A stretch of DNA of 64,000 bases from Aptenodytes patagonicus (Eukaryota; Chordata; Aves; Sphenisciformes; Spheniscidae), in contig NC_134952.1 of assembly GCF_965638725.1 (NCBI RefSeq), forward strand, positions 19,657,028 through 19,721,027, written 5' to 3'. The position numbers and the translations under genes are program-made. The notes under the pieces were generated by a model. It was not told where the DNA came from. It saw only the letters and a program-made list of their open reading frames with translations, and searched no databases. Below are positions 24,167 through 37,352 of this stretch, piece by piece; position 1 is the first letter of the stretch, and each line of letters begins with the position of its first letter.

Positions 24167-25974
24167 AGACCATCTTCTAGCTGCCTTTGGAGAGCATTTC
24201 CTGTGCTGTGCCATATCTGGCCCCAAGCCATGTCTGGAGAGTAATAGCTGGCATCGGACAGCAGTTGTGTCAAGGAGTAAAAATTAGGGTCCGCGGACTA
24301 TTGAGGGATGATGTTTGAGTCAGGCCATTGACCCTATTTTGTTTACTTATAAGGCTGTAGGCAGGATATCTGGAATTGACTTTCTCTGAAGAGGTAAAGA
24401 AAAGAATAAACATTCAATTCTCACTGTTTAATGAAATGGGATTCATTTACCAAATCTAGTCATTTTAGAATGTACAATGGCTTATCCCGAAGTAAACATT
24501 TAGAGTAGGTCTGATGAATCATACCTTAGTGCATTCATTGACACAGTTCTCTTCATGCATAGTAAGGAAATGAAGGGGACTAGCTCTGAAGTAGATGCCT
24601 ATATGGGAGACATCAAAAGTTGGGTAAAATGAAATTGCCATTTGTTCATTCCAACAAAGCTTTTAAATGTGTGTGTTCTGACTGTAATCAGTGCAGCCTT
24701 ACACAGGTTTAGTTATATATGTTGTTTGACATTAAGCTGGATTGATGTTTATCATTTTATCCAGTAAAAAGCATGGTGAAACACTGGTTGAAACAGGTCT
24801 CTGTATGCAAAGATAATATAAATATTAAATCCATCACCTGTAAGGCACTTTATGTAGAAATGCCAGTAACATTATCCCCATGTAACTTCTCTCCTGCTAC
24901 TCTGAGTAAACAGTTTGTTAAGACCACTCCCTATGTACTGACCCACGAATGAGCAACCCATTTCAAGTTTTAAGCTCAGATATCCTGCAAAGCAGGATAT
25001 TCAAAGATGTTCACTTTATTCAACGCTTAAATGCTTAACCATTTATTAAGTGTTATGTGAAGCAGAACAGTTTAATTGCTCTGCATACGGTGCCTACTCT
25101 ACAATAATTCCTTATCTTTTGAGCTAACTTTTGAAATGATTAGTACAGGCTCATTCATGCAATGAGCTCTGGGTCATGACAGGGGCCTGTGTGGATTTTG
25201 CTGTGGGTTTTGGGCATGCCTACTTACTTTTTTGTCTAACCAAGAAATAAATATGCTTGACTACAAAGGGTAGTATATCTACGGCCTGTTACTGCACTTG
25301 TTAATAGAAATATTTTAATATGTTATAACTGGATTGATAGTATCCTCATTTTATCTTTTTGCATTAAAAACCCTCCTAGCTTTTAGAATATATGCTTGCA
25401 CTAATTATGTTAATTTTGTCAGCCAAAATTTTCAAAATAATAAGGAACTTCCCTTTTCAAGACCTTGTGTTTTAAAAAGTGCTATGCTCTAGTACTCTGA
25501 AAATCAGATACTTCAATGCCTCTAAAGCTAGGTAGCAAAAATGCTGGTGTCCAAAATTCCTAAAATTTTTACTGTCATCAGGACTATGTAAATTACAAGA
25601 TTTTGGAGGGCAGGAGGAGTCTTGAGCTGGTACAGCAACGTTCACCCACTAAGGCTGTGATCACACAGTATGGATGAGTAATAAAACCACTGTATGTTAC
25701 CCCTATGCTTTATTTTTAGAAAAAGATTTTGATGCTGTCAGAGAAAATTGAGGTTTTTATTTTTTTGGGCAGTGTTAGTTAATACGACCAGAAAGAGCAA
25801 TGTAAGTATGAACTAGGAAATAGTGTGAACAGCATGCAGCTACTATAAATATATCACATTATAGCTATTATAGATGGAAAATAGTTTTTAAATGGATACA
25901 ACTGCTGCCATGTTGCCTCTGCACTGTATGAATAGATAAAACCATCAATATTTTAATAAATGTAGATATACATA

Positions 25975-26900
25975 TTTAGCATCTCTACAGAGCCATAAGC
26001 GTGCATGGTGCTTTACAGATAAATGAAAATGATGTCTTCTTACCCCAAGGAACTGAAAATCTAATTTAGATACAATGCATGAAGAGATGACGAACAGAAG
26101 GCTGGACGAGAGGTAAAAAGAGAACATGGATCAGAGTAGTGAAATGCTTTTTACTACGGTTGCTCTTCCTTAATTTTATGTAATGTATGTTAAGGATGAC
26201 ATCTAGACCAAAGATCAAGGCTGCCAATAAAAAGGTAATTGAAACTACTTAGTTTTGAAAAGTGGAACCTTCTAAAAGAGATAATAGGGTTTCAGAAGTC
26301 TATGGAGGACAGCAGTGCAAATAGTGGGTAAACTATTGCCAGAGGCAGCTGATGAAGAGCAGCAATGAAGTTATTCCGTAATCTGGCTGGTAGAAGATTA
26401 TTAATAATGCTGATGGGGAGGAAAGAATGAATTACGTGAATTTTAGGTTGCAGAGGGCTGCAAGAAGTAGGCACTGGAAAAAGAGTGGAAGTTAGTAGGA
26501 ATAGAAAGTAAAGAAGTTGAGGATGATGTGATGTGATATGGGCAGAGGCAAATAAGGGGGAGATGAGCAAGAATAAATATGAACAAGCAGGACTAGATTT
26601 GCAAATAAATAGAAAACATACAAACATTTAATTTGGAGTCAGCTAGAAGGTCAACAATAAAAGATGCAGGGCAAATAGGAGAAATTATTGTGAGGAGAAA
26701 GGGATGGGTAAAGCTTAAGATTCAGATGGTGTTAATTTTCTCCTTAAATATGCTTGAATGAAGCAGAAGACAAAATGAGATACAGAGAATGCTGACTGCA
26801 ATGGGAAGTGCAGAGCAGAACTAAAACTGATAGTGAGCAAGGTGGTGCAGTTAAGAGGACTGAAAAAAAATGCACCTTACATTAAATGCGGTCCCTTCTG
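25975..26900. repeat. L3/CR1-like ancient LINE region
   Basis: The start ('gcatggtgctttacagataa', then 'taccccaaggaactgaaaat' and 'ctaatttaga') resembles the tail of old L3-type LINEs ('gctttacagacata ... ccccaaggagcttacaatct'). The following purine-rich sequence, with 'ggtagaagattattaataatg' and 'gatggggaggaaagaatgaa', looks like the same kind of non-coding LINE sequence as at 40.0-40.9 kb. The extent is uncertain. Confidence 0.4.
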
Positions 26901-27179
26901 GACAGCTTTTTTTGTCCTTTTCCCCCCGAGACTTCTAAGAGTTGTTATAAAACCTTCTATATATTGTCGTCACTGTACACTTTGACCATGCTCTTATGAA
27001 CTAACCATTTAGCCTGTGTTGTAGATACGTACTAGCCTGCTTTTGCTGCATTCCCATGCACATAAAACAGTGAGGTTATAATGCAATACTGTAGTCCATG
27101 AAAATATGATTTATTGTTAAATTAAATATGGATGTCATAATGTGAGCCCCTTGGGTCAACTGTAAGCTTGAATGTTATT

Positions 27180-27205
27180 GAAAGAGCTGCAGCAGCAGCT
27201 CTTTC
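27180..27205. other. Perfect 11-bp hairpin in CAG/CTG-rich sequence
   Basis: GAAAGAGCTGC and GCAGCTCTTTC are exact reverse complements separated by AGCA. A downstream GCTGCTG (about 27211-27217) could pair with the same CAGCAGC, giving an alternative fold. Confidence 0.8.
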
Positions 27206-30200
27206 TTCATTGCTGCTGACAAAAATGCCTCTACAAATAGAATCCAACAGTGCAGACATCTTAAGGAGTCTCTGAGATGTGCTGTCCCTGGCATAACATT
27301 GCCATGTGACATTTTCAAGAACTATAAATACATTGACTGCATTATAGTGTAAAAGTTAAGAAGCTTTGCAGTAGTCACTGCAGAAGGTTAAAATCAAGCT
27401 GAATTTGTTGTGAACACTATGAGGGATTCAAAGCTTTAAAAAAAAAAACCAAACCCAGAAACCCCTAAAATCATAAAGATATAACTAGCACAGAACAACA
27501 TCTCTATCAGATTTTTAATATAGTTTTAAAAGGTCCAGAATACATAAGTATGATTCCATAAAGTTCCAGTTAAATGCCAGTTTTATAACTTCACATTATG
27601 ACAAGAACAGCCACACATAATTTCTTAGGAAAGATGTCTGAGACCACCTCTAGACCAATAGAAATGACCACTTTGTAGCGGTAGTTTCTTGTTACTGAAA
27701 GTTTATACCTCATTTTTTCACATTAATCCTTTGATCTGAATGTTTTAATTTGTAAAAGGGAGCACTTTTTTTTTTCAACTCTTAACCAGCAGTTTTCCAA
27801 TGCAAAATTATGAAGGAACATTTTCTTTCTCCAAAATGCTCTGTAATCAGCCTTCAAAAACATCTTCAGTGAAGATAACAAAACACAGTTGTGTGTTCAT
27901 GTTGGGAAAATTTCTGCTGGAACCAGGGTACTAGGAGCCTGGTCAGTACACCCACAGAAGATCATGTCTCTGAAACAGATATGTGAGTGGATTTCTTGAT
28001 TGCCGGTGTCCTGATTTTGATTGAAAAGATTAAATTAAAAGTAAGATTATGCAATAGCTGCTAGATATCTATGGGCCGATCAGATGGTCCCTGGGGAAAG
28101 GGCTGCAGAAGACACGGGAACTTTATGTGCAGTGTTAGAAAGAGGGTAGCTAGACTGAGTGGTGCAGCAGTTTGTTTGAGTTGTAGGGAATCTGGATGTA
28201 ACCAGTATTTCACATCCTCACGCAGCACCTGCGATGTGCTTTGATTCAAAAGTAACTAGACCCCAGCCCCCAGTGAACTGTTAGTTTTCAAAAACATTAG
28301 CGACCGCAGCAGTAGAATAGTTCCTGCTCTGTAGAGGAGAGAGAGTGTGGGAGGTTTTGTGACTACTAGTTACCTCAGAGAGGATAACCTAAATATTTAG
28401 ACACTGTGGATGTTGTACTGCTGCTGGATAGCTCATGATTAAGTCCCTACTAGAACCCCCTTTGGGGTATTACTTTTGTTATAGGCAGAGGATTTGCTTT
28501 GCTTAGAGAGAAGTACTACTGCATTGTTGAAGCAAAATTCAGGAGTCTTCAGCTTTGCTGCTGATTGCCTCAGTTATCCAAGCAGAGATTGGGGATCTCA
28601 ACAACCAACCAGTCTCTAATCCCCAAATCATATCTATGTGGCCAGAAAGTTAAAGGCAACTATTATTCACCTACACATTAGAGATTTCCCTTAGGAAATG
28701 ATTTGTACATATAAAACATAATCCCCACATCAGAAGTAGCTATTGTAGTTTTTTTGATTCTGCTTTTTTATTGTACAAGATGAAAGATAATGGCAACTCC
28801 ACTGGAAAAAAACCCTCACAAATAAAAAAGTGGTTTTGGCCTTTATGATGAATAAACAGACTTTTATGAAAATTGTGTTTAAATTTGTCAGATGTGGATT
28901 GCACATAACATCATTGGGTTTGATATCAGTTCTAAGCCACATGCTTCATTTGGAGTAACCATTCAGCAGAAAAGGTACTGAATCCACAGAGGCACATCAT
29001 AAAAAAGTACTGTGCTAGTGTTGTGTCTTTGAGACAGTTTTTAATTTAAATCTCCCCTTTTTCAAGAAAATTCAGTTTTAAGTAACTCAGGCCCATTATG
29101 TGCATTCTAAATGCCTTTCTTAGGATTACATACAAGATCACTCATAGCAGAAACTAAGTTAATATATTAATACAGTTTGGCTAAGTTTTTCCGTATAGGC
29201 ATACATCTTTCCTGGAGTTGAGAGATAAGTCCAGTTTATTAGAATAAACATCTCTATTTAGATACCTATCACTTCTTAGTCGCAGATTTCTATTCCAGAA
29301 AATGAGATTTTGCATTTTAATATACAACAGGAAACATATTTCTTCTTAGGGCAGAGCTCATTACCAAAATATTATGAAAATTGGTTCAAAAGATATTAGA
29401 GAATTAGTGAGAAAGCTATTAAATGTAGTAGTGCTGGCACAACTTTTATCTCAAGATGTTCCTAAATGATGATTCCTGAGTATTTTCCATGGGAAGCATT
29501 CATGCCCTGTTTCTCATCATTCTGTCTAAATATCTGCTGTTGACAATTTAAGTAGATGGACCTGTGATATGATTGTCCTTATGTTCATTTAACGGTTACT
29601 GAAGAATGGATCTTTTCCAAGACACGTTTTTAGCAGTGCAAATAGGAGAATGAATGAGAAGAGAAACTTAGTTAGAGTCTACTATATTAAAAAAAGAAAA
29701 ATCTGTGTTTTGAAGTGCTTGGATAGCTAATATATTGCTATCCAGCTTTCAAACTACTTATTTTTCATGATGTTTCTGTGATAATAATAGCTCATCATTT
29801 GATTTCATGGGAGTTATTGTCATTCTAAAGGGCTGAAAATGATGTAAATGCAGCTGTACAGGGAATATTACAATGTCAAATGAAGCAATGTCATTGCAGT
29901 TCTACATATACGCTGCTACAATGTCAAGATAAAAGAAAAGAAACCATATTGATCAATAGAGCAGAGTATCAGAAGTGATTGGATAAAATGCAAACAATGA
30001 ATTATCTGTTATAAAGTCTTATTAAATGAAAATACAACTTTCAGGCTATAACAGTGCATTGAATTTGAACTCACATATGTCTGAGTATTTAAAGCCACTG
30101 CAATTTTTACTGAGCAAGTATATGTTCCTTCAATGCATTAACACATACATTCAATATGACCTACTTTTTAATTGCTGTGGGAGTTTGCCTTTGCATTTTT

Positions 30201-30319
30201 TGATAGCTCTCTGTTCAGATTCTCAACCATAGCATTGCATTAGATTATTTGCATTGAATCGTTTTTGCTAAAGGATCTCCCATTTTTATATAAAGAAATA
30301 CTTAGCTTCATTACACAGG

Positions 30320-30470
30320 GAGTGAAGTATCTTGATCTCAATTTTAAACTAGGGAAATTGAGGTAGCACAAGTTCAGTGTAATTTAGCTAAGGTCAAAAA
30401 GCAGATGGGGTAATAATAGGAATAGTACCTAGTTTTTTCTGCACTCCTGTTCTGATTCTGTGTGTGCAAT
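30320..30470 (-). repeat. MIR-like SINE fragment
   Basis: Phrases in order: 'aaactagggaaattgaggta', 'ttagctaaggtcaaaaagca', 'gatggggtaataataggaat', 'agtacctag'. They follow the reverse complement of MIR (gggaaactgaggca ... aaggtcacacagc ... ). An old copy. Confidence 0.6.
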
Positions 30471-33104
30471 GTCACATTCCTGCTGCTAAAAACCACGTTT
30501 TGAAATAAACATTCATATCGGAGAATATGAAGATCTACATGAATGCACAGTATACATCTATCAAAAACACTAATGGGAAGGTAATTTACTGAACTCCTAT
30601 AGTAGCTGGAAATTAAATACAAAGTGTCACTATTTCAAATATATTAAAGACGCTTATCTTTAGTGAGGCAAGTCTGATGTTTGAACAGAAGATTTTTGAG
30701 GAGTTAATAATTCCATTTTACGGTGGAATAATTTGCCCAGGAAAAAGGTGGATGATTATATTTCTGGGAAATGACAAATCAAACCATCAAATAGTAAAAC
30801 AAGTACAAGGCATTATTCCAATATGAGAATGCTGCATCTATCTGGATACAACACAATTTAGAATAAATAAATTGGAAAAAAAATGTTCTTTTCTTCTTCA
30901 TGCTAGGGTAAGAAAAGACCATCTACATGAAGTTTTCTAGACTTCCCTAACAATTTACCTTCAGAAAGAAGTAAATGTAAGAAAATGCAGTTCTCAAAAG
31001 GAGAATTAATTTTATCATGTTCATGAATGCTTGAAAAGCATTTCCTTTACATTTAATTTTGTTACAATAATGTAACCATTAAATGTATTTTCCTTGTTAT
31101 TTCCTGAGATGAGGAACCCTCTGTTGGTGTCACTATTCTATTTTGGAAAAGTAACACCTGAAAGTAAAGACCTTCTTAATACTTATAGCCATTCTGTGTT
31201 CTACTCTCAAATTGTGCATCCTGGCACATTTACACAGTGTAAAAGTGACTTGGAAGCATCAGAACATAGGGCTTTTTTTACCGTCTCTCATGGGAGAGAA
31301 AACCTGGAGTGAACTGGACTTGCATGACAAGTATTTGCTAGTGTTGGGCTCAAGGGGTTAACTGCCATTTAAAGGAAAGAAGAAAATGCCCTGCAATGGC
31401 TGTTTGCAAAACAAGGGAAGGATATCTGGAAAGGTTCCTTCTCCTGCATCCCACACCATATCTTGTCTGTGTTTCAGTTATTAAGAAGCCTTTAAGATAA
31501 TTCCATGTTAGTCTTCCTTTGTTTGTATTCCCTTGGTGACACCAATAGGTTAGGCATAGCAGACTGTTGAATTCCTAGAAACACTGACTGTCTACTCAGT
31601 TAAAGTGTAATTTTTGCTGTTGATGTTCTTTGTGTGGCCTAATTTATTGGAATTCAGGCAACATTGGTATGGAATGAGAAAGTTTATGTGGATATTAGCA
31701 GGGGCTGTGGGAGCTTTAGTAAAGGGCTTAAACAAAAAAGAAAAGCTTTGATTTTTCAGAATGGATCAACTGTAGTCCGTATGTGCTTCTGAATGTTTCT
31801 AAAAAAAAAGTCAGATGGTCAAAACCCAACAACAGTACTTTACACGCTCCTTTCTTGGAAGTGTGAGAAATTATATGAAGCATAAGTTTACAAAAAGTGT
31901 TCAAAATTACATGTTTTTAAGTACTGAGTGTCCTTTATAATGAATTCTTATTGATTACTTGGATGTTTTAAAAAAGAAAAAAAGGCAAAACAATGCTTGT
32001 GCTACTGTGAATACAGGGTCAGCACTTACAGTGAAGAGCTCATGCAGTATATTTTCTTCCTGGACTAATACCTTCACAGTAGTAAGTAGCCTCCTGCTGT
32101 ACCAACTGAGGCTGCCATGCACTTTTCAAGATTATTCCTCAGTCACCGTGCATTGTAGAAATCCAATCTAAAGATCATAAAGGAATGAATAAGCATGGCT
32201 GAATGCAGAGCCAGAGACAAATGCTTTAGTCCTTGCAGAAGCGGGGAAGAGAGTGCTTTTGGCTTCCCCAGCTTCTGAAACAGTCATTCGAAAGCTCTCT
32301 TGGACTTGCATGCCTTTTATATCTGCAACTCAGACTGTCACCTCTGATCTCAGCAACAAGCTTTATGCTTGTCTGGCAGTCTTTTTCTCATGAGCTACCC
32401 CAGCAGTTATGATCAGCCGGGTGCATAAGTAAACAGTTCCCAGGTTCTACATCCTGCCCTTTACTCAACATCTTTATAAGCTTCTAAAAAGGATCTTTCA
32501 CTAAGAAATACAATTTGCGGTGCCAGAGTGGGGCAAAATCATCAGTCTCCTCTCTCAGGTGTTAGCTCTGCAGTGCGGGCATTGGCTTGAATACTGGACC
32601 TGCATCCTGAGACTTCAGTAATTCAGTGCTTTTTTAATATAGGTTACGAACATCAGTTAGGGTCATGAAATCCCCTTTCTTTTTGTAGTCTTTTGACTGT
32701 TGTGGATTTTTTCTGTTCATATTTGACTGTCATGGCATTTCTCTTCTTTTTTATTCCCCGCTTGCCTTGCCCCCGTTAGTCCTGTGTTTTCCAGCAGGCA
32801 GATGCTGATTCTCCTCATCCATGTGTAATCCCAATGAAATTTTCATTTTCCGTATTTTATAGTCTGCTGCTATTCACCTTTCTAAACACAGGCAATAGGA
32901 GTCCAAGGGAGAAGAATTCACTAACCTCCTGGGGAAACTAAAAATGATCATAGTCTAGCAAGTCAGTCTTTAAATGTCCTTTGCCCATTCCACCCTCCCC
33001 TCTGCTACTCTTTAAGTATTTAAATCTGCCCCCTACCAGTCAGACTTCCTCACCAGATGGTGCCTTCTGACTAGCTCTGCCTTTCTTCAGAGGATGAATA
33101 AATA

Positions 33105-33662
33105 CAGGGAAGAGCATAAGGAACTGGTGAGACAGCTACTGGAATATTTCATCAGTGCTAGTGTCCACTTCTTTAAAAGGACGGTGAAAAATGGGAGAGA
33201 GTTCAGGAAGGAGCCACAAAAATGATTTGAGGGCTGGAGAAAATGCCTTACTGTGGGAGCTCAATCTGTCTAGTTTATCAAAAAGAAGATTGAGAGGTGA
33301 CTTGATTACAATGTACAGGTACCTTCATGGGGAAAATATACTAGGTACTAAAGGTCTCTTCAATCTGGTGGAGAAAAGCATAAAAAGAGCCAATGGCTGG
33401 ACGCCAGACAAATTCAAATGAGAAATCAGGCACATTTTTTTAACAGTGGAAGTGATTAAACATTGGCACAAATTATCAGAAGGACTGGATTCTGCACCTC
33501 TTGCCTTCCCATCAATGCTGAGTGTAGTTTGGAAGATATGCCTTAGCCAAACACAAGTTTCAGATACATTCCAGGGAAACTAGCGAAATTTAAGAGCCTG
33601 TGATTCACCGTGGGTCAAATTAGATGGTCTTATGATCTCTCAGTTTTTAATTCTATAATTTT
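33105..33662 (+). repeat. CR1 LINE 3' fragment (end of reverse transcriptase ORF2 plus tail)
   Basis: The frame from 33191 to 33421 gives the C-terminal part of the CR1 pol protein, including LSKRRLRGDLITMYRYLHGE and, further on, ANGW. After a TGA at 33419-33421 the same homology continues as FLTVEVIKHWHKL, matching the family FFTVRVTEHWNRL block. The 3' end reads 'gtgggtcaaattagatggtc' and 'ttctataattt', typical of CR1. The element is 5'-truncated and inactive. Its divergence and wording resemble older sauropsid CR1 subfamilies more than the young avian one at 53 kb. Confidence 0.85.
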
Positions 33663-34237
33663 AAAAGTGCTGACTACACTGACTGTCCATACATCATGAA
33701 AAGCAAGCTGGTCTGAGGTGTACCCTTGGAATATTAGACACCGGTTTTGTGGAAGTAGATCTGTATAAATAATTATTTTATTGGCCTAAAGACAAATCTA
33801 AAACAAAACAAAACACAAAAAGTAATGGAGTAGTCCAGAGTATATAATTTTATATATAATTTAGATTATTTTAAATTATTATCATTTTTTAAGTCAGGAT
33901 GATTTGAAAAAGTGTACTTCAATTGTAAAGAAAAGTCAAGCTGTTTCTTTGGGGAGATTTTTATCTGAATATTTATACTTTCCCCAAATCTGTTCGCATT
34001 TTTTTTCTTCTGGCTGAAAGAATTCTACCCATCTCATACTATAATTGCATTTACAGTATGCTTATTTTCAATGAGAAAACCACCCAAGATTTGTCCAGAA
34101 AAACAGGGAAACACGTTCCATACTAATGCTTATTGGTTGTTCTCACTTGTTCTCCTCTCTGAGAATCATTATCATTTATGCAGGCAGTGATAGGTTTTAA
34201 AATTATGTAATCATATCTAGGTGTGAAACGGTAATGG

Positions 34238-34257
34238 CTTTATCTTTAAAGATAAAG
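34238..34257. other. Perfect 20-bp palindrome with inverted GATA motifs
   Basis: CTTTATCTTTAAAGATAAAG is its own reverse complement and contains TTATCT and AGATAA, the two orientations of a GATA-factor site. Binding is not shown; the sequence could be chance in AT-rich DNA. Confidence 0.55.
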
Positions 34258-37200
34258 ATTTTTTAAAAGGTTAATTATATTCCACAAATTGTTTTAAAAG
34301 TAGAATGTTAATATTATTGTAAGACTCAGACTTGGAAAGCAATTCCCCTGTCTAATATATGTCATTTAATCCCAATATGCTTCCTTCTTTTCTTCCCATT
34401 ATTGTTACTGTTTCCAAGTCTTGCCCTAGATAATTTCTCTCTTTCTTTTTTGTTTATTGATACAACTGTGTTTCCTCTCCTCCAGCCATAGACATACTTA
34501 GCCATGCCATGCATATTTATCTTTTCTCTTGGTCTTAACTCATAATTCATTTTTTCCATCTCTTGATAGCTTTTGTTTTTCTTTCAACTTCATTCAATTT
34601 CTCACTGTGTCTCCAAACAAATCATACCCAGAACATGAGACCATACTAATAACAACTGTTGCACGGTTGTGATTGCTGATCTGACAGGCAATAGGTGTTT
34701 CAAGCAAACTCCAATGCAATTTCAGCCAAAGAAAAGACAAGGAGCAGTCTCAGGGCTAAGGCTGGGGAAGGGACAGAGGAAAAAATATCAGCCCGATGTG
34801 GAAAGCAGAGCTGTATGTAGCATGGCTTAGTGGCTGAAGCAGGAGACAAAGGTGTCAGGAGTATGGTCAAGGCAGGTTAGAAGGAAAGGAGAGGTAAGGA
34901 GAAGGAAAGCGTGGCAGCAACGAACCTTGGCTACATAAAAGTTGGAAACTCTGCTCTAGCCTTAATGAAATATTAGACACAGGAATTTTATGAGATTTTA
35001 GCCACCTGGATCTCAAGAGATGAATTCTCACACTTCTCCACATGTTTCACTGGTGTTATATCCTCTCTTTTCACCACCCATATAAACAGTGGTAGCAGCA
35101 GCCATAGTCATCCTCTTTATCTCACCAGCTGCAACTTTGCCCTCCTTGTTTTACATTTATTTGGATAATGCTTCTCTTTTCAAAAAAACCCGCCCCACAT
35201 CAGTGCAGTCTTTCAGTCTGAACCACCACCTCTATTTTCTGTGGGTCACAGACCCTCATGATTCAGCCTGGACGTTCCCTCCCTCTTTGCATTTTCCCAT
35301 GTCATAGGCTATCCCCCAGAATTTTATAAGTATTCAAGAAGTAGTTCATCCTAGACAACTAGATAGCAAGGATGTATGGAAAATGGGAAGGCAGATTCCC
35401 TTTCCGTATACCGAATGTAAGCCGAGTGGGGAAAGTATTGAAGTTAGAGTCCTTAATTGAACAGTCCCTAGTCATAAGAATTTTGCTAACATGGCAACAT
35501 GCTGTTACTAGTGTGTGGGGAGTGGTGGGTTATTTGTTTCTGTGGTATCAATTTTTGTTATTATTTTTTTAAAAGTCAGCTGTGATCAAAGGCTCAAATG
35601 TGTATGTGCCTCTTCACTGGCAGTCAGTCTGAGCCTGTTGCCAGAGTTTGTGCCTGTTTTTCATTTATTCTGAGTAAGTGTCTGAAGAATATAGACAGTA
35701 TATTCTGTGCATGGTCTGTAACTGGAGGTGGCAGTGTTCTGCTACATCCTTTCCATAGTCAGTTTTAGTCATGGAAAGTCCATTTTAATTCTCAGTCTTA
35801 ATCTATTGCTTTTAAATAAGCAAAGCGTGTGCACCTGTTTGAAAGTTGTAATAGAGAAGATTAATATGATATGAAAAGTGTCTCTACTTAAACAAGAAGG
35901 TTTTCCAGGACCTTAGTTTTATTAATTTATAAGCAATGTTTATAAATTACATACAAAACATACTGTAGGATAGCACCAGTTCTGTGTGCAACAAAGGCAA
36001 ACCGTGTTCTAACACAGGAGACATCCCTCTTTGTCACAGGTAGCTGGAAGTATGAATATGCTGCATGGTTGCTATAGTTATGCAAAAGGTTTCAGAAAAA
36101 AAAGCAAGCTCAACACTGTGAAACCAAACCCTTGTTTTAGCCCCCTACTAGTAATAACCACAGCCCTGCTCCAGAGGTGACTTTTTTTTCTTTCCGGGGG
36201 TGAGAAGCGGTTCACTTTGTGGAGCAATGAGCACTTTGCTAGTCCTGCAGAATTTGACAAATTGTGGGAGATTTTAGAGGAGCAGAGGACAGGCTGGGGA
36301 TGAGCTGAAGGAGAGATTCTGCTGCAGCATCCTGCTCCCCTGCACTGGTCCCAGCTGCAAAAATGACACTGTATCTGTGTATGGATATTTTACCAGCAGA
36401 CCACTGAGCGTACCTGGATCTGTAAAACAATAGAATATTGATCTATTAAAGAATATTATCTATTTAAAGTATCTATTCTCTTTACTAGTCCAGGGTGCAG
36501 AGAGACATCTATTTGCTAGTGTAGCCTGTCATATCTGCACTGCAGCCACCAGGTTGCACCTGGTAAATTTATCCCACATATCCTCTTTAAAAATATCTAA
36601 ATTCTGGTTAAATCTTCCACTGTCAGTTCCCAGATATGCCGAGCAGGTTGCGTGGAGCCATTTGAAACAGAAGAGCTATTAACAGGCAGAGTTGGATTTT
36701 TTTCCCAACTAGCAATTTGTTTAACAGGTTTCCACTGCAACTCCTAAATGATTTCACTTAAAAGGACACTGTGAATGTTAATTAAAAACATTCATTAGAG
36801 TTTTAATAATTCCTTAGAGGCTTTAAACACAAATCTGTTTCTGTACCAAAAATGTTTTTCTTCTTGTCTTCATCCATCTATTTTGGGGAAGCCAGTGTGT
36901 GTTGCTGGACTGTTAATGTTTCTTCTCCTCCTCCTGCCCCTACCTTGCTTTAAGAAAAAAAGTATACATCTGATTGATGATGAGGAAAAATCACACTCAA
37001 ATTTAAATTGTTTCTTTTACAGTGAGAAATTGGAAATCAGAACTGAAACCCAGCCTTTATGTCAGTTCAGACACATTCGATTAGAGTGTGGCATGTGTCA
37101 TGTCAGTTAAGTATGTAGGTACGATATGGTAAATCTGTCCTGTTACACCAATACAACCTTGAAGCCTCCATTAGGATGGTATCAGTATAGCTGGGAGAAA

Positions 37201-37309
37201 ATTTTCTAATTTATCTGAGTGTGTATTGATTATTTTTGTGAGTGGTATTGTTAGACATGAATTGTGGTCTAAAGATGTCTCAACATGCCACATCATAGGT
37301 GAAATTCAG

Positions 37310-37352
37310 GATTACAGAGTCAGTGGGAGGTTTGCCATTAACTTCAGTGTGA
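37310..37352. repeat. Remnant of near-palindromic sauropsid repeat
   Basis: 37335-37350 reads CCATTAACTTCAGTGT after 'gagtcagtgggaggtttg', fitting the CCATTGACTTCAATGG family seen elsewhere in the window. Confidence 0.4.

Larger units (their letters stand above)
23156..33104. other. GBA3: Non-coding DNA downstream of GBA3 exon 4
   Basis: This would be intron 4 of the former gene or intergenic DNA; no fifth exon was recognised. It contains short hairpins (24144-24166 and 27180-27205), an L3-like repeat region at 25975-26900 and a MIR-like copy at 30320-30470. Elsewhere nothing was recognised; open frames are short and without motifs. Confidence 0.55.

Noticed and set aside
33191..33421. 76-codon open frame starting MGESSGRSHKND
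   Set aside because: Not a host gene: it is the decayed C-terminal part of the CR1 reverse transcriptase ORF.
35696..35740. Translation FCAWS, considered as the GBA3 last exon start (family YCAWSLLDNFEW)
   Set aside because: The match stops after five residues and neither side continues the homology.
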